64,000 nucleotides of DNA from Flaccisagitta enflata. Its lineage: Eukaryota; Chaetognatha; Sagittoidea; Aphragmophora. The position numbers and the translations under genes were made by a program. The notes beneath the pieces were generated by a model that did not search any database, was not told where the DNA came from, and saw nothing but the letters and a program-made list of their open reading frames with translations. This document shows, piece by piece, positions 32,246 to 46,018 of this stretch; the first letter of the stretch is position 1; each line of letters opens with the position of its first letter. The stretch lies in assembly GCA_965153355.1 (NCBI GenBank), contig OZ231127.1, positions 66,092,001-66,156,000 on the forward strand, read 5' to 3'.

Positions 32246-32378
32246 TCAGTTTCTTCATCTAACTTTGCTGTATGACGACCTCATTTGAATAATGGAATAT
32301 AATCATCATGAAAAAAAAAAATTTGATCATGTAGCACGTATTGAATATTTCATCGTGTCAAGTGATGAAATGTTACTA

Positions 32379-32925
32379 CAGGTAAAAACTCGCTCTAACG
32401 GACCCGGACAGATGCAAATTTACACTCTTTTTTTCTTATAAGAACATGTTATTTTTTTCTGAGGTTCAATGTTCTTATTTTTAAAGCGATTTGAGACTCA
32501 AATTGTTCTTAAGATGTTCTTATTTTTTCTAATTGTCAGCTTTTACAAGAATGATCAAATTCTAATTAAAAGGATATGAGAACTAAAATATCAATCACAA
32601 ACAAAGTGTAAGACTGATTGATGTAAGCCGTAATAACACAGTCATAATTCTTTTTATTTAAAGCAGTTTCCTCATTAACCTAGAGCAAAACCAGTAAGAA
32701 TGTTCTTATAATCCTCCTTATTGTGAGGCTGACGATGTTCTTATTATTGTTCTTAATTTGTTTCAAATCTGAGCCTCAATGTTCTTATAAACAAGGTTCT
32801 TAGTCAAAGAAAAGAGTGTATGGTCCCTTCAAGTTAATTTCTTTTATTTTCCTAATTAGCAGTAACAGAATTTCACCTATAACAGAAGAAAATGGTTAGT
32901 CCCCTGAAATCCGTTAGAGCGGTAT
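32379..32925. mobile_element. pogo/Tc1-like MITE interrupted by another MITE
   Basis: CAGGTAAAAACTCGCTCTAA CGG at the left and GAAATCCGTTAGAGCGG at the right match the ends of 55283-55459. The segment between is largely the insertion at 32423-32818. Confidence 0.7.
32423..32818. mobile_element. TA-flanked MITE nested in a pogo-like MITE
   Basis: CACTCTTTTTTTCTTATAAG at the left and AAAGAAAAGAGTG at the right, TA on both sides. Inside, GTTCTTATT/AATAAGAAC-like motifs recur. Related to the elements at 4817 and 48368. Confidence 0.75.
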
Positions 32926-33290
32926 GATATCATTTTTGAGAGAATGAATCCATCCATTTTTGCAATATTTAAAACACCCTACTAACCTTTTCCACGGATT
33001 ACTCTTTTTTTTTTTCGTACAAATAATGATTTAATCACGCATGTAACCGATTGATTCTGAAGGTACCATTGACTCCGTACGAGTTTCTAATTCGTCTTTG
33101 ACAGGTTAATGAACGCGAACTAAAGAAATCTGAGTATAGTTCGCAATCATGGATTGTGATCAATTTAGTGTCAATGTGACTCGGACGTTCAAAAACGTTT
33201 TCAGTTTTGATGTGACACCAATCATTGGGAAGCAATGGATCCTAAATTACAAACGTTCCTGTATCCTTTTGGTCGTTTAGCAACGTGATA
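32926..33290. other. Unassigned spacer
   Basis: No repeat or coding frame recognised. Confidence 0.5.
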
Positions 33291-33296
33291 TTGTCG

Positions 33297-33560
<264 letters not shown>

Positions 33561-33986
33561 TGTTTATTTTGTTCTCGCAATAACAAACAATGGGATAGAT
33601 TTCCAAAGCTTTTTAACTTTTTAACTACTCATTAGCGATTTTAAGGCGCAACTACCACTGGTTTCCCGCATTTTCCTTTCCTTCGAAAGCTTATAATTTT
33701 TTCTTGGACTGTAGTCAGTGGGTGGGTTTTTCATTCTCTTTAATTCATCCTAGAAAAAAAGGAAAGAAATAAGAAACGGATCGCATTTCTCGTTACTTGT
33801 TTTCTACATCTTTTCTTTCATTTAGAAAAGAATCTACCTTTAGAACATTATTTTCCTGGTCTGGCACAGGGGTGGTACAATCACCCTCCCCCGCACGTGG
33901 CTCTCCGTATTTAACTCATGTGTGTACTTATGATTCTCCTCGCCCGTATGTAGTTGGCTCTCATTAACAAGCCCATATGTGTGATG
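33561..33986. other. Unassigned spacer
   Basis: Nothing recognised. Confidence 0.5.
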
Positions 33987-34354
<368 letters not shown>

Positions 34355-34879
34355 GTTGCTTGCTAAGCTAAGAGGGTAAGCAAACGGGTCTGTTATGAAA
34401 TTTTTTATGATACAAAATCAGTCAAAGCAGTGATTTCTGAGCGTTACTTTGTTTGAATGTTAGTGGTAACATGCTGAGCATATCTTTGTATATCGTCAAA
34501 CAACTGTCTTAACTTCTAAGTCTCAGCGCTCTACTACAAACATTCCGTTAAACATCGGTTCCTATTGGCGCGCTTTTCTGTTTTCCCAGGTATACACTGA
34601 GTTCGCAATGTGGCAAGTAAAAAAAAAAGAAAGAAATAAAGAAGAAAAGGTAAAAAAATACCTTGTCGAGTTGTGGGCGTTTAATATCATTAGATGCAGC
34701 GTTGCCACAGCAGCAACAGCAGCCACAACAGCCCAAGCAGCCGCTGCCACTTCAAGCAAAAGACCTGTGTGATTCTTCAGCGGCTGGCAAGGGCTTTTTC
34801 TATTTTTTTTTTTTTTTTGAGACAGAGACACAGAAAGTAACAAAAAAGAAAGAAAAGAAGAAGATAAGAAAGAAAGAAG

Positions 34880-35001
34880 GAAAGAAAGAAAGAAAGCCAG
34901 CCAGCCAACCAGCCAGCCAGCCAGCCAGTCAGCCAGCCAGTTAGCCAGCCAGCCAGCAAGCAAGCAAGCAAGCAAGCAAGCAAACAAGCAAGCAAGCAAG
35001 C

Positions 35002-35049
<48 letters not shown>

Positions 35050-35053
35050 AAAA

Positions 35054-35125
<72 letters not shown>

Positions 35126-35180
35126 AAAAATGAAAGAAAGTAAAAAGGAGAGGAAGAAAGATAAAAAGAAAGATAGAAAG
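34880..35180. repeat. Compound CCAG, CAAG and AAAG tetranucleotide array
   Basis: (CCAG)n, then (CAAG)n, then (AAAG)n, each differing from its neighbour by one base, as if one array gave rise to the next by point change and expansion. Confidence 0.9.
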
Positions 35181-35253
35181 ATATTCTAACCGTCGGTCAG
35201 TGCCGTGACCAATACACCAACAATGTAGCAAACTGGCAGTTTCTAGCTGATAT

Positions 35254-35517
35254 GTTTTTAGTGGCGTGCTACGCGACTCTTTAAGCCACTTTTCGGTCCG
35301 TCGGTCCGTCGGTCGGTCGGTCAGCTGGTCTGTCGGTCGGTCACAAAGTTGTTTTAAAGGGTTTTTATTGAGTTTTTCATGTTTTTGAGTAGTGGAGAAG
35401 GGGCTTGGAGTAGTAAATAGCTATTTTAACTGTCTTTTTGAAAATAGATAGTTTGTCTGTCTGTCTGCCTGACTTTTTTTGAAAGTGCCGACGCACGCGA
35501 CTTAGGTCTAATGACCG
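35254..35517 (-). mobile_element. ACGG-hairpin element, family E
   Basis: Plus strand: TTTTTAGTGGCGTGCTACGC, GTCGGTCCGTCGG tract, and GCACGCGAC at 35493-35501, then TTAGGTCTAATGACC. Related to 43739-44252. Confidence 0.7.
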
Positions 35518-35541
35518 TCAACTTGTAATCTTGAGCCCGTA

Positions 35542-35852
35542 CAGTCAGTGGACAAAACACTATAGGTATATATATCATACCGCTGGCTTCGATCCAACAT
35601 ATTGCTCAAAAACAAAATACTGTATGCGACAATCAGTTGCTCAAGTTACAGTTGGCTGTAACGAACAAAATGTTGTATTGAACAACGGGTTGTTAGAATT
35701 ACAGCCAGCTGTAATGCTACAATTTTGTAACATTACAGCCGGATGTTATTTAAACCACTGGTCGTTGCATACAATATTTTGTTTACTATCAGCGTGTTGG
35801 ATCAAAATCAACAGTATGATATATATACCTATTATGTTTTGTCCGCTGACTG
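35542..35852. mobile_element. Foldback MITE of the CAGTCAGTGGACAAAAC family
   Basis: CAGTCAGTGGACAAAACACT at the left pairs with TTTTGTCCGCTGACTG at the right; inner TTACAGCCAGCTGTAA/TTACAGTTGGCTGTAA. TA precedes the left end. Same family as 51673-52197. The frame at 35531-35962 lies across it and is not a gene. Confidence 0.8.
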
Positions 35853-36082
35853 TGTACGCTGCGCCACAACCTGAGGCTGAGGTTCATTCCTTTACTTGTA
35901 TGGAGACAATTTGTGCCGAGATCAGGGGGGGGGGGGAGAAAAGGCCAAAAAGCGAGAGATAATAGCTTAAATGAGGTTAGAAAGGTTACAAGCATTCTCC
36001 ACGAGTTTTTCTCTTTATTTTTCCTAATTCATCCTCGCATCTCTACAAAATAAACGGGTTCTCTTGTTAGAGGTCCGACTGT

Positions 36083-36285
36083 AACAAAGCCGGAAACACG
36101 GCTACCCAGTCGCTTGCGGGTGGGCGGGGGCCGTTTTTGAGGTCAGTGGAGCCTTTGGTCAGGAGCAGTAAGGCCAAAAAAAACGGAAACGCTGAAAAAG
36201 TAAAGTGTGATGGACGGACGGATCCTCGGACAGACCGACGGACCGACAAAGCGGGGTGTTGAGTCGCGTAGCACGCGACTAAAAA
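36083..36285 (+). mobile_element. ACGG-hairpin element, family A
   Basis: AACAAAGCCGGAAACACGGC, GTCGCTTGC, GACGGACGG tract and hairpin GTCGCGTAGCACGCGAC. The bases just before it (TTAGAGGTCCGACTGTA) look like the end of a pogo-like MITE. Confidence 0.85.
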
Positions 36286-36457
36286 CTTGCATGTATGACA
36301 GGCCTGGGTGATATGATGTATGAAAGTGAACCATTTTTACTTTGGCTTCTGAAATAACGCTTGATAGATTTTTTTTTCGATACTGTTTTGGCCGGAAAAG
36401 AGGAGGTTGACCATTTTTACCAGATTGCGTCGTAACATGATCAAACATCTTTAAAAA

Positions 36458-36720
36458 ACAAGGCCGTATACACGGCTACCGAAGTCGCGTGCGGGTGGGC
36501 AGGGGCAGTGAGGAAACTTGCTAACTCAAGCATTTGGGCAGGAGCAGTAATGCAAAAGACGCTCAAAAACACCGACCGACCGACCGACCGACCGATCGAC
36601 CGACCAACCGACCGACCGACCGACCGACCGACCGACCGACCTGACCAACCGACCGACCCACCAACCGACCGACCGATCGACCTAGTGGGACGTAGAATCG
36701 CGGGCACGCGACTAAAAATA
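36458..36720 (+). mobile_element. ACGG-hairpin element, family A, expanded (ACCG)n
   Basis: It starts AACAAGGCCGTATACACGGC, GTCGCGTGC, then about 110 bp of (ACCG)n at 36570-36682, and the end TCGCGGGCACGCGACTAAAA. Confidence 0.88.
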
Positions 36721-36743
36721 GGAGTCAGGTAAAGTTGTATGAT

Positions 36744-36920
36744 AACAAGGCCTGATACACGGCTACCGAAGTCGCCATATTTGAGGTCACTAGACCATTT
36801 GGGCAGGAGCAGTGAGGTCAAAGAAATAAAATCATGAAAAAAAGTAAAATGTGACCGACCAACCGACCAACCGACGGATGGACAAAGCGGGTTGTAGAAT
36901 CGCGTGCACGCGACTAAAAA
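36744..36920 (+). mobile_element. ACGG-hairpin element, family A, 5' motif deleted
   Basis: It starts AACAAGGCCTGATACACGGC, but the sequence jumps from GAAGTCG to CCATATTTGAGG, losing most of the 5' 9-mer. The end is intact (TCGCGTGCACGCGACTAAAA). Confidence 0.85.
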
Positions 36921-37014
36921 GCACGTTTGTCTGTCTATCAATTCTAGCTGTTAGTGATGTGTGGCTTACTGTCTGACTCTGTCTCTATCCCTGTCTGTCC
37001 ACCTGTCTCGGTAG

Positions 37015-39024
<2,010 letters not shown>

Positions 39025-39562
39025 AACAAGGCCGGATACACGGGCCAAGACGGTGCGCCGGCGTCATTAATTCTTAGACCTATACCGAACTCTATCAGAC
39101 CCATTCCAAGCTCTATTGACCTAACCGTAAATGAATATGATAAAGAATGAAATGACAAGAAGAATGAATTCATAAACCTATCCTGAGCTCTATCAGACCT
39201 ACTCCGAGCTCTATGAGACCTATCCCAAACTCTATTGACCTAACCGTTTATGAACATGATAATGAATGAAATGACAAGAAAAATAAATTTTTAGACCCAC
39301 CCCGAGCTCTGTCAGACCTATTCCAAGTTCTATCAGACCTTTCCCAAGCTTTATCAGACCTATCCCAGGATGAATATGATCATGAATGAAATGACTAGTA
39401 ACATGAATGATAAACGAGATGAGTTCTCATGTGATCTTACACATTTACTGTGATTTTTCACTCGAGCGTGACGGACCAACCGACCAACCGACCAACCGAC
39501 CGACCGACCGACCGACCGACCGACAGAGCCTCTTATAGAGATGCTATGGCGCACCTAAACAG
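39025..39562 (+). mobile_element. ACGG-hairpin element, family C3 with a 21-bp minisatellite core
   Basis: It starts AACAAGGCCGGATACACGGG with GGTGCGCC at 39052-39059. The core has units like AGACCTATCCCAAGCTCTAT, in higher-order blocks with AATGAATGAAATGACAAGAA. Then come (ACCG)n, ACAGAGCCTCTTATAGAG and a hairpin with right arm GGCGCACC (39540-39555), complement of the 5' motif. Confidence 0.85.
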
Positions 39563-39830
39563 AAAAAGGAAGAACAAATGAGCGTGTACACTCCTTGTAA
39601 GCGCGAAAGATCAAAGGCACCTCCTCACATTCAAAACCGAAAACTAAACAAACAAATCTTTAGTTAAGAACAAAGAAAAAAAAAAGAATTCAAAATGAGG
39701 GAAACAATCTGTTTTTCAAAAAAAAAAATGATAAAAGGGTTTCCGCGATATGAACGGTAAAACTGTTTACCTTTGATATGAACAAAAAAGATAAAAAATT
39801 GCAACAAACCCGTGGAAAAGAAGAATGAAT

Positions 39831-40062
39831 AAGCGACGCGGGGTCACAACTTCGTTGCGGACGGGTGGGCAGGGGCATCGGACCTCTGTTCCAACCCCAA
39901 CCCACCCCAATCACTCAAACATACACAAAAAGAATCTAAAACGCTTGTTTCCGCACATTTCAACTCGATGACCCCGGACAGACCAACGGATAGACCAACA
40001 GGCCAATGGATGGATCAACAGACGGACAAAGCCTCTTAAAGAGTTGCGTGTCCGCAACTAGA
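39831..40062 (+). mobile_element. ACGG-hairpin element, family B, complete
   Basis: It starts AAGCGACGCGGGGTCACAAC; GTTGCGGAC at 39854-39862; end CAAAGCCTCTTAAAGAG and hairpin GTTGCGTGTCCGCAAC at 40043-40058. Confidence 0.9.
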
Positions 40063-40267
40063 AAAGAATCGTAATTGTCTCGCATATGTCAGATTTTGAG
40101 TCTTGATGGCTTCGTTTCCTACAGACTTTGATACTTTCACACGGTGAGACTGAATGAAAGAGGCAATCATCAATTAAAATGGCATGCATGGTCGCAGAAT
40201 CGTTTGATGACCTGCGGTTCCTGTTTCCTCAAAATGGGCGCGTTGCGACATTTTGAAATTTACTGAC

Positions 40268-40481
40268 CTTTTTGGTCGCGGACTAGCGACTCTGTGAGAA
40301 GCTTTGTCCGTCCGTTGATCTGTCACTTGGTCCGTTGGTCCATAATGCATGAGTCGAAAAGTGTGAAAACGGGCATTGATGATGCTGCGCGCATGTGTGG
40401 GGGGGGGGGAGGGAGGGGAAGCAGGGTTGTACGCCCCTGTCCGCTCGCCCGCGACGATATTGTAACCCCGCGTTGCTTGAA
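40268..40481 (-). mobile_element. ACGG-hairpin element, family B variant with GTCGCGG motif
   Basis: Minus-strand start AAGCAACGCGGGGTTACAAT with GTCGCGGGC (reverse of 40447-40455), end hairpin GTCGCTAGTCCGCGAC (reverse of 40275-40290). Confidence 0.85.
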
Positions 40482-40599
40482 ATTTTTGCCATTGACGGAT
40501 TGTTTAATCGGGTGGGACCGGGTAAATTCAAGGTTTATTTAGGTTGTTGACCCTGGTTACACTGACGATGGTCTTTTGATTTTCGTCAAGAAACAAGAA

Positions 40600-40640
40600 A
40601 CAAGTAACGCGGGGTTATAATATCGTCGCGGGTGGGTCAC
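40600..40640 (+). mobile_element. 5' tip of a family B element
   Basis: AAGTAACGCGGGGTTATAAT then GTCGCGGGTGGG, with no body or tail. Confidence 0.6.
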
Positions 40641-41002
40641 CGTTCCAAACCTTGGTCATAGAATCGCTTTTTGGCCTAAGCACCATTAACCTGGAAATAT
40701 TTGTTGGTTGTTTTTAGACACAAAATTCATAGAAAATATTGTCTGCATCTTTTTCCATGCTCTACTATACTAGTTATAAGGAATTACTTCCAAGTTGTGA
40801 ATCAATACATTTTCATGTCGCGATGACGTTTGAAATTTAATAGCATCATTCAATTCCAAATTCTCTATCCCTTAACTCCCATTCACAATACAATCGAATT
40901 TTCTTCCCAAACTCTGGTTTTCATTTGCATAAATCAGTAACATTAACGGCATCGTCGGAGATTTATATGGCTGTGGCTCTCACAATTATTCTCTCAGTAT
41001 CC

Positions 41003-41150
41003 TTTTTAGTCGCGGACACGCGACTCTACACCTTGCCGTGTCGGTCCGTCGGTCGGTCCGTCGGTAACATTTATGAATTCCGAGCGGTTTTTGCATTACT
41101 GCTCCTGCCCAACCGTCCGCGACTGGATTGCCGTGTATCTGGCCTTGTTT
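41003..41150 (-). mobile_element. ACGG-hairpin element, subfamily A2, complete short copy
   Basis: Minus strand: AACAAGGCCAGATACACGGC, GTCGCGGAC (reverse of 41115-41123), GGTTGGGCAGGAGCAGTAAT, an (ACCG/ACGG) tract, CACGGCAAGGTGTAGAG, hairpin GTCGCGTGTCCGCGAC (reverse of 41009-41024), TAAAAA. About 148 bp, one of the shortest complete forms. Confidence 0.92.
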
Positions 41151-41256
41151 CGATTACATTTTGTCTCACAGGATCTTTCTGTTATTCTGCCGGTCCGTCG
41201 CGTCTGTATATCGTTCTGTTTTTCTGTCTGTCTTTTTGTCTGGATGTCTGTCGGTT

Positions 41257-41374
<118 letters not shown>

Positions 41375-41675
41375 GTTCTCTTTTGAGACCTAAGCGACCC
41401 CCACATCGTCGGGCATAAATTAAAAGAACAGAACGATTTTGTTACGAAAAAAAGAACATTGGAGAGGGAAAATGGGAAAAAGAGAATGAATAATACATTC
41501 TCATTTGTTTCGTAAGACGAAAGGAACGAAACCATTTTCTTGTGACATTTTGTTACTACTCAATTCGTTACTGCACTTATCATTTCAGTGTGACTCACCG
41601 TGGATGTATCGGATAATGGACATATACATTGGAATCATCGTCAGTCGGGAGGGGAGCGCGTTCGATTTCATAGCA

Positions 41676-41926
<251 letters not shown>

Positions 41927-42375
41927 GACACATCAAATCACATCGGAACTTAACGAGCGTCTAAAGAGCGGCGAAATGGTGAGTACATTTTGCTTTCATG
42001 TTTCACGGTTTGATTCAGACACCAATTTCTGCGCCTTGCAACCTTTTCCTCGAACTTCTCTTTTTCGGCAAAGAGAGTAAGTAAGGCCATATCGGCCAAT
42101 ACATTGGAGAAAACATCTGATCCCTGAAACAATGCTTTACAGTATCTAAACTGTGTCATCATAATTTTTCACAGAAATAGAAATTTTCAATTACTGAAGA
42201 AACCAAAAGCGCTTGTTATCTTTTTGTGTTTTGTGCTTATAAGCCTTTATGATGTCTTCTACAAGAAATATAAGTGATTGTTTTCGGTCAATTAGGTAAC
42301 TTTTACTGCTTTGACACAGGTTTGTTTTGATTGAAAATATGGGTTTTTCTGAAATGATCATCAGTTATTACAGAT
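41927..42375. other. Unassigned spacer
   Basis: Nothing recognised. Confidence 0.5.
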
Positions 42376-42445
42376 GCATGCGTCATGCGGATCGTCGAAC
42401 GAATGCGTTACCAACCGATCAACCCACCAACAGACGGACACGACT
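42376..42445 (+). mobile_element. Truncated family C1 element ahead of a complete one
   Basis: GGATCGTCGAACGAATGCGT, then TACCAACCGATCAACC and GACGGACACGACTT, breaking off before the hairpin. The next copy starts within 10 bp in the same direction. Confidence 0.7.
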
Positions 42446-42451
42446 TGAAAA

Positions 42452-42572
42452 ACAAGGCCAAGTAGGCCAATAAGGTGCGACTTGTAGATCGTTGAACGAA
42501 TGCGTTACCGACCGACCAACCGACCAACCGACAGACACAGCCAGTTATAGAGGTGCTTTGTCGCACCTAAAA
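42452..42572 (+). mobile_element. ACGG-hairpin element, family C1, complete short copy
   Basis: It starts AACAAGGCCAAGTAGGCCAA; GGTGCGAC at 42474-42481; GAATGCGTTACCGACCGACC; ACAGCCAGTTATAGAG; hairpin GGTGCTTTGTCGCACC at 42552-42567, then TAAAAA. About 120 bp. Confidence 0.9.
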
Positions 42573-42790
42573 AGGTAGAAAAAACATACAGAATTTCATA
42601 ATGAAAAAGACATTCTTTGGTTGGTTTTGAAATTAACTCCAACTGGAACAGCAACAGCAACACTCAATCGAAAACAAATTGGACTATGCCCGAACATCCA
42701 TGTCTGCTATCTTTAAGGCGCATCTCTGCGCCACTGCTTTCCGGCTTCCTCTTTCTTCGTATCCTTTTCTTTGTTTGTTCAATCCTTGAC
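42471..42790 (+). repeat. Duplicated segment X, copy 1
   Basis: It matches 46862-47181 base for base at a constant offset of 4391 with only a few differences. It includes most of the C1 element and the palindrome GGCGCATCTCTGCGCC. Confidence 0.92.
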
Positions 42791-43388
42791 TAGAGTTTGG
42801 AGTTTTTGACCAAATCACCTAGTGGCATTTAACGTAAGTATATTATGCAGTATCTGCATACAAGAGTGCGTATAAGAGGAGTATTCAGTCTGAAATACGC
42901 ATTTTTACGTTTTTGTAAGTTTCCCCACTAAAACTCTAAGTTTTCATATGAGAGAAGTTTCCCTAGAAGCTAGAATCTAACTGATATAACACATAACTAA
43001 CTTTTTATGTAATATAGTAAAAAATGTGTAGGTGAAGAAGAAATGGGATTTATTGGAAGGACCAAAAGGACGATCTGGATGGGGTCACCATCCCTACACC
43101 CTACTTACAGCAATTTTCACGATTTGAGACAAATAGACATAATTCAGTTTGATCAGTTTTAAAAAGATCTATGTATGTACATTTTTTTTCCGTTTGTTTG
43201 GTGATCATTGATTTTTAGTCAGAATGACAGGAGACGGTGACAAACAAAATAAGTATTGTTGAATTGATTAGAGACATTCAACATTTTAAGCAATAGATTT
43301 TTTTGCCAGTAAAAAAAAGTGTCAAGGCACTCATCACTTATTCAAAAGCTATCTTGCTCATCACTGGTATTCAAATCATTTCCTCTCT
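42791..43388. other. Unassigned spacer
   Basis: Nothing recognised. Confidence 0.5.
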
Positions 43389-43389
43389 C

Positions 43390-43516
<127 letters not shown>

Positions 43517-43738
43517 CTCTCTCTTTGTCACCGGAATTTGCGAGGCGGTAATTCAAAGATCTTTCGAAGAAATGGACCGCGACCGATGGTATTCTTTTCT
43601 CGGTTATTGACTTGGGATCTCAGCCTCGCAAAATCACGTGACCATTGTTTCAATCTGTTTTATTATCACCCTAATCAATCGATGTTTAGTGTAACTGGCT
43701 TTTGCCCTTCCACCTGGCCTCGAATTCTATCTGTTTTT

Positions 43739-44252
43739 TTTAGTCGCGTGAACGCGACTCTAGAAGCCGCTATGTCGGTCGGTCGGTCGGTCGGTCTGTC
43801 GGTCGGTCTGTCGGTCGGTCCTAACTTTTTTGAAATATAGGCTTTATAGTCGTTTTAAAGGTTATTGAAGGTTGTTAAAGGTAATTATAGGTAATTTTTG
43901 GTAATTATAGGTAATTATAGGTAATTTTCGGTAATTTTAGGAAGATAAAGGAAAATGTAGGTATTTTAGTAATCTGTATCATAGAAGTCAGAAAAGGTGT
44001 CTCGGACTATAAATTGAGGTGATTGTAGAAGATGTAGAAAATAATGGGTAATTATAGGTGATTATAGATAATTTATGGTAATTTAATGTAATTGCAGGTA
44101 ATTATAGGTATTTACAGGTAGTTTTAGGTAAATGTGGGTAATTATAGGAAGATATAGGTACTTAGATATCTTCATTACCTTAATTACCTTAATTATCTTA
44201 ATTACCTTTATTACCCTTATTACCACGCGACTAAGGTTTGTTGACCTTGTTT
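43739..44252 (-). mobile_element. ACGG-hairpin element, family E with GGTAATTATA minisatellite core
   Basis: Plus strand: TTTAGTCGCGTGAACGCGAC hairpin (43743-43758) and (GGTC)n. A core of AGGTAATTATAGGTAATTTT units turns into inverted CTTAATTACC units near 44175-44220. Then come CCACGCGAC (44223-44231) and TGTTGACCTTGTTTC. Confidence 0.8.
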
Positions 44253-44282
44253 CTTCTGGCATATCTTTCTGTTTGTCAATTT

Positions 44283-44317
44283 TTCTATCTGTCAGTCTGT
44301 CTGCCTGTCTGCCGGCC

Positions 44318-44375
<58 letters not shown>

Positions 44376-44447
44376 CCTGTCTTCCTATCTGTCTATCCGT
44401 TTGTCGGAAAAAACTGTCTGTCTGCCTCTGTGCATCGGTTTGCTTGA

Positions 44448-44533
<86 letters not shown>
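44283..44533. repeat. (CTGT)n and (CT)n microsatellite block
   Basis: CTGT units at 44290-44372 and 44445-44465, then a CT array. Confidence 0.93.
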
Positions 44534-44536
<3 letters not shown>

Positions 44537-45705
44537 CTTGGTTGGGCGAATGGATCATTTGCCACCTGTTTCATGAATTCCATGTACCTTTTCTCATGTT
44601 TTTTATGTTTGCGCTGAATAAGACACCATTACCTCTGTTAAACGGGTCACGAAAAACCAACAAGAAACTACAAAACAAATATTTCTTTAAAACCAAAGAT
44701 GGTGGTATTCATCACATTTAGATTTTCATTTATTTTAATCTATTATTGCGTTTTTGGTCATGTGAATGTTATTACGCCAGTGATAACAATTATTGCCGAC
44801 CGGAAAAAAAAATGTAAAAACGTTTTTTTTACTTTTTTTATCAATAACCTGGGCTGTGTCAGTCAGTCTGCATCAAGTTGTGTTTTCTCATTTCTTTGAG
44901 AGTGGCTTTTTTTCATCAATGCTTTGATCAAAAAACCAAAATCGCTTTTGCATCTATGCCCTTACATTCCCGCATATGATTAAAGGACTTTAAGAAAAAA
45001 TATGACCTGTCATCTAAATTAGATATTGACCTAAGATCCTAAATCTAAGTCCTTGTGAATTTTCATATTTCTCTTTTGTATGCGGCCGGTCTGAAGGTAG
45101 TAACAGCATGAGCTCTAGCTTGAACTAATCTGCTAGAATTTGTTCCTGAAAGATACCTTGGCATATGCACATAACTCTGTTGATCTCATTGACCAAAATT
45201 TTGAACTTCTTAGGGGCCCTTAGGGGCCCCAAAAAGCCCTTGATGAGGATTTTTTTTTTTTTGAAAAAAAAAGTGGGGTTCATTTGATAGGAAATTGCTT
45301 GATTCGCCTAGATCCAAAATCTTGTAATTTCACTTTTTTCAAAAAAACTTAGAAAATTATTGTGTCGGCCATATTTTAAAAGAAAGTTTAAGGATTCTCC
45401 TGGAATTCTTTTAGTTTGATATGGTTCAAACAAATGATCATAACTTCTAAAGTATTTGAGCCAGAACCTTGAAATTTGAAACGTGCATTATTGAAAGTGC
45501 TGAGCAGGTCCATGCAAAAGATTGAGCTACTGACTGACCTAGGAAAATTTTCGAGTCTAAGTCTATCTAAATATCTTTCCAGAAACATCCTCTTGTAGTT
45601 TATTTGTAGCTTCACCATATCACTTTGGGAATTGATGCTTATAGGATGTAAACATAGAAATTGTTATTCTTTGCTTATGTGTTGAATCATCTGTGTCTCT
45701 GTGTC
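44534..45705. other. Unassigned spacer
   Basis: AT-rich; a short palindrome GGGGCCCTTAGGGGCCCC lies near 45212-45230. No coding frame recognised. Confidence 0.45.
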
Positions 45706-45721
45706 TGTCTCTGTGTCTATT

Positions 45722-45752
<31 letters not shown>

Positions 45753-45765
45753 GTCTCTCTCTGTC

Positions 45766-45818
<53 letters not shown>

Positions 45819-45843
45819 CTCTTCCTCCTCCTCCTCCTCCTCC
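45706..45843. repeat. CTGT, CT and CTC microsatellite block
   Basis: CTGT units, CT array, then CCTCCTCCTCC. Confidence 0.9.
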
Positions 45844-46018
45844 ATCTGAAAAAACTCAAACCGGAAACGCATTTAGGCGTCAAATACGTTTTTGCGTCAC
45901 ATCAGCAACTTCCGGTAGAGGTGGCGTATAAAAAAGCGTATAGGTAAACTCTATCCTTGACTTTGTCTTTTCCCCCTCCATCTCCTCGGTGTCTTTGCGT
46001 CTACTAGACGGCGCCTCT

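Noticed and set aside
35531-35962. 143-codon plus-strand frame
   Set aside because: Lies across a foldback MITE (35542-35852) whose ends pair; composition follows the palindrome.
42720-42740. GGCGCATCTCTGCGCC palindrome as a histone 3' stem-loop
   Set aside because: The stem-loop does not fit the histone consensus and there is no histone gene nearby. It more resembles the hairpin of the mobile elements but lacks their tail.
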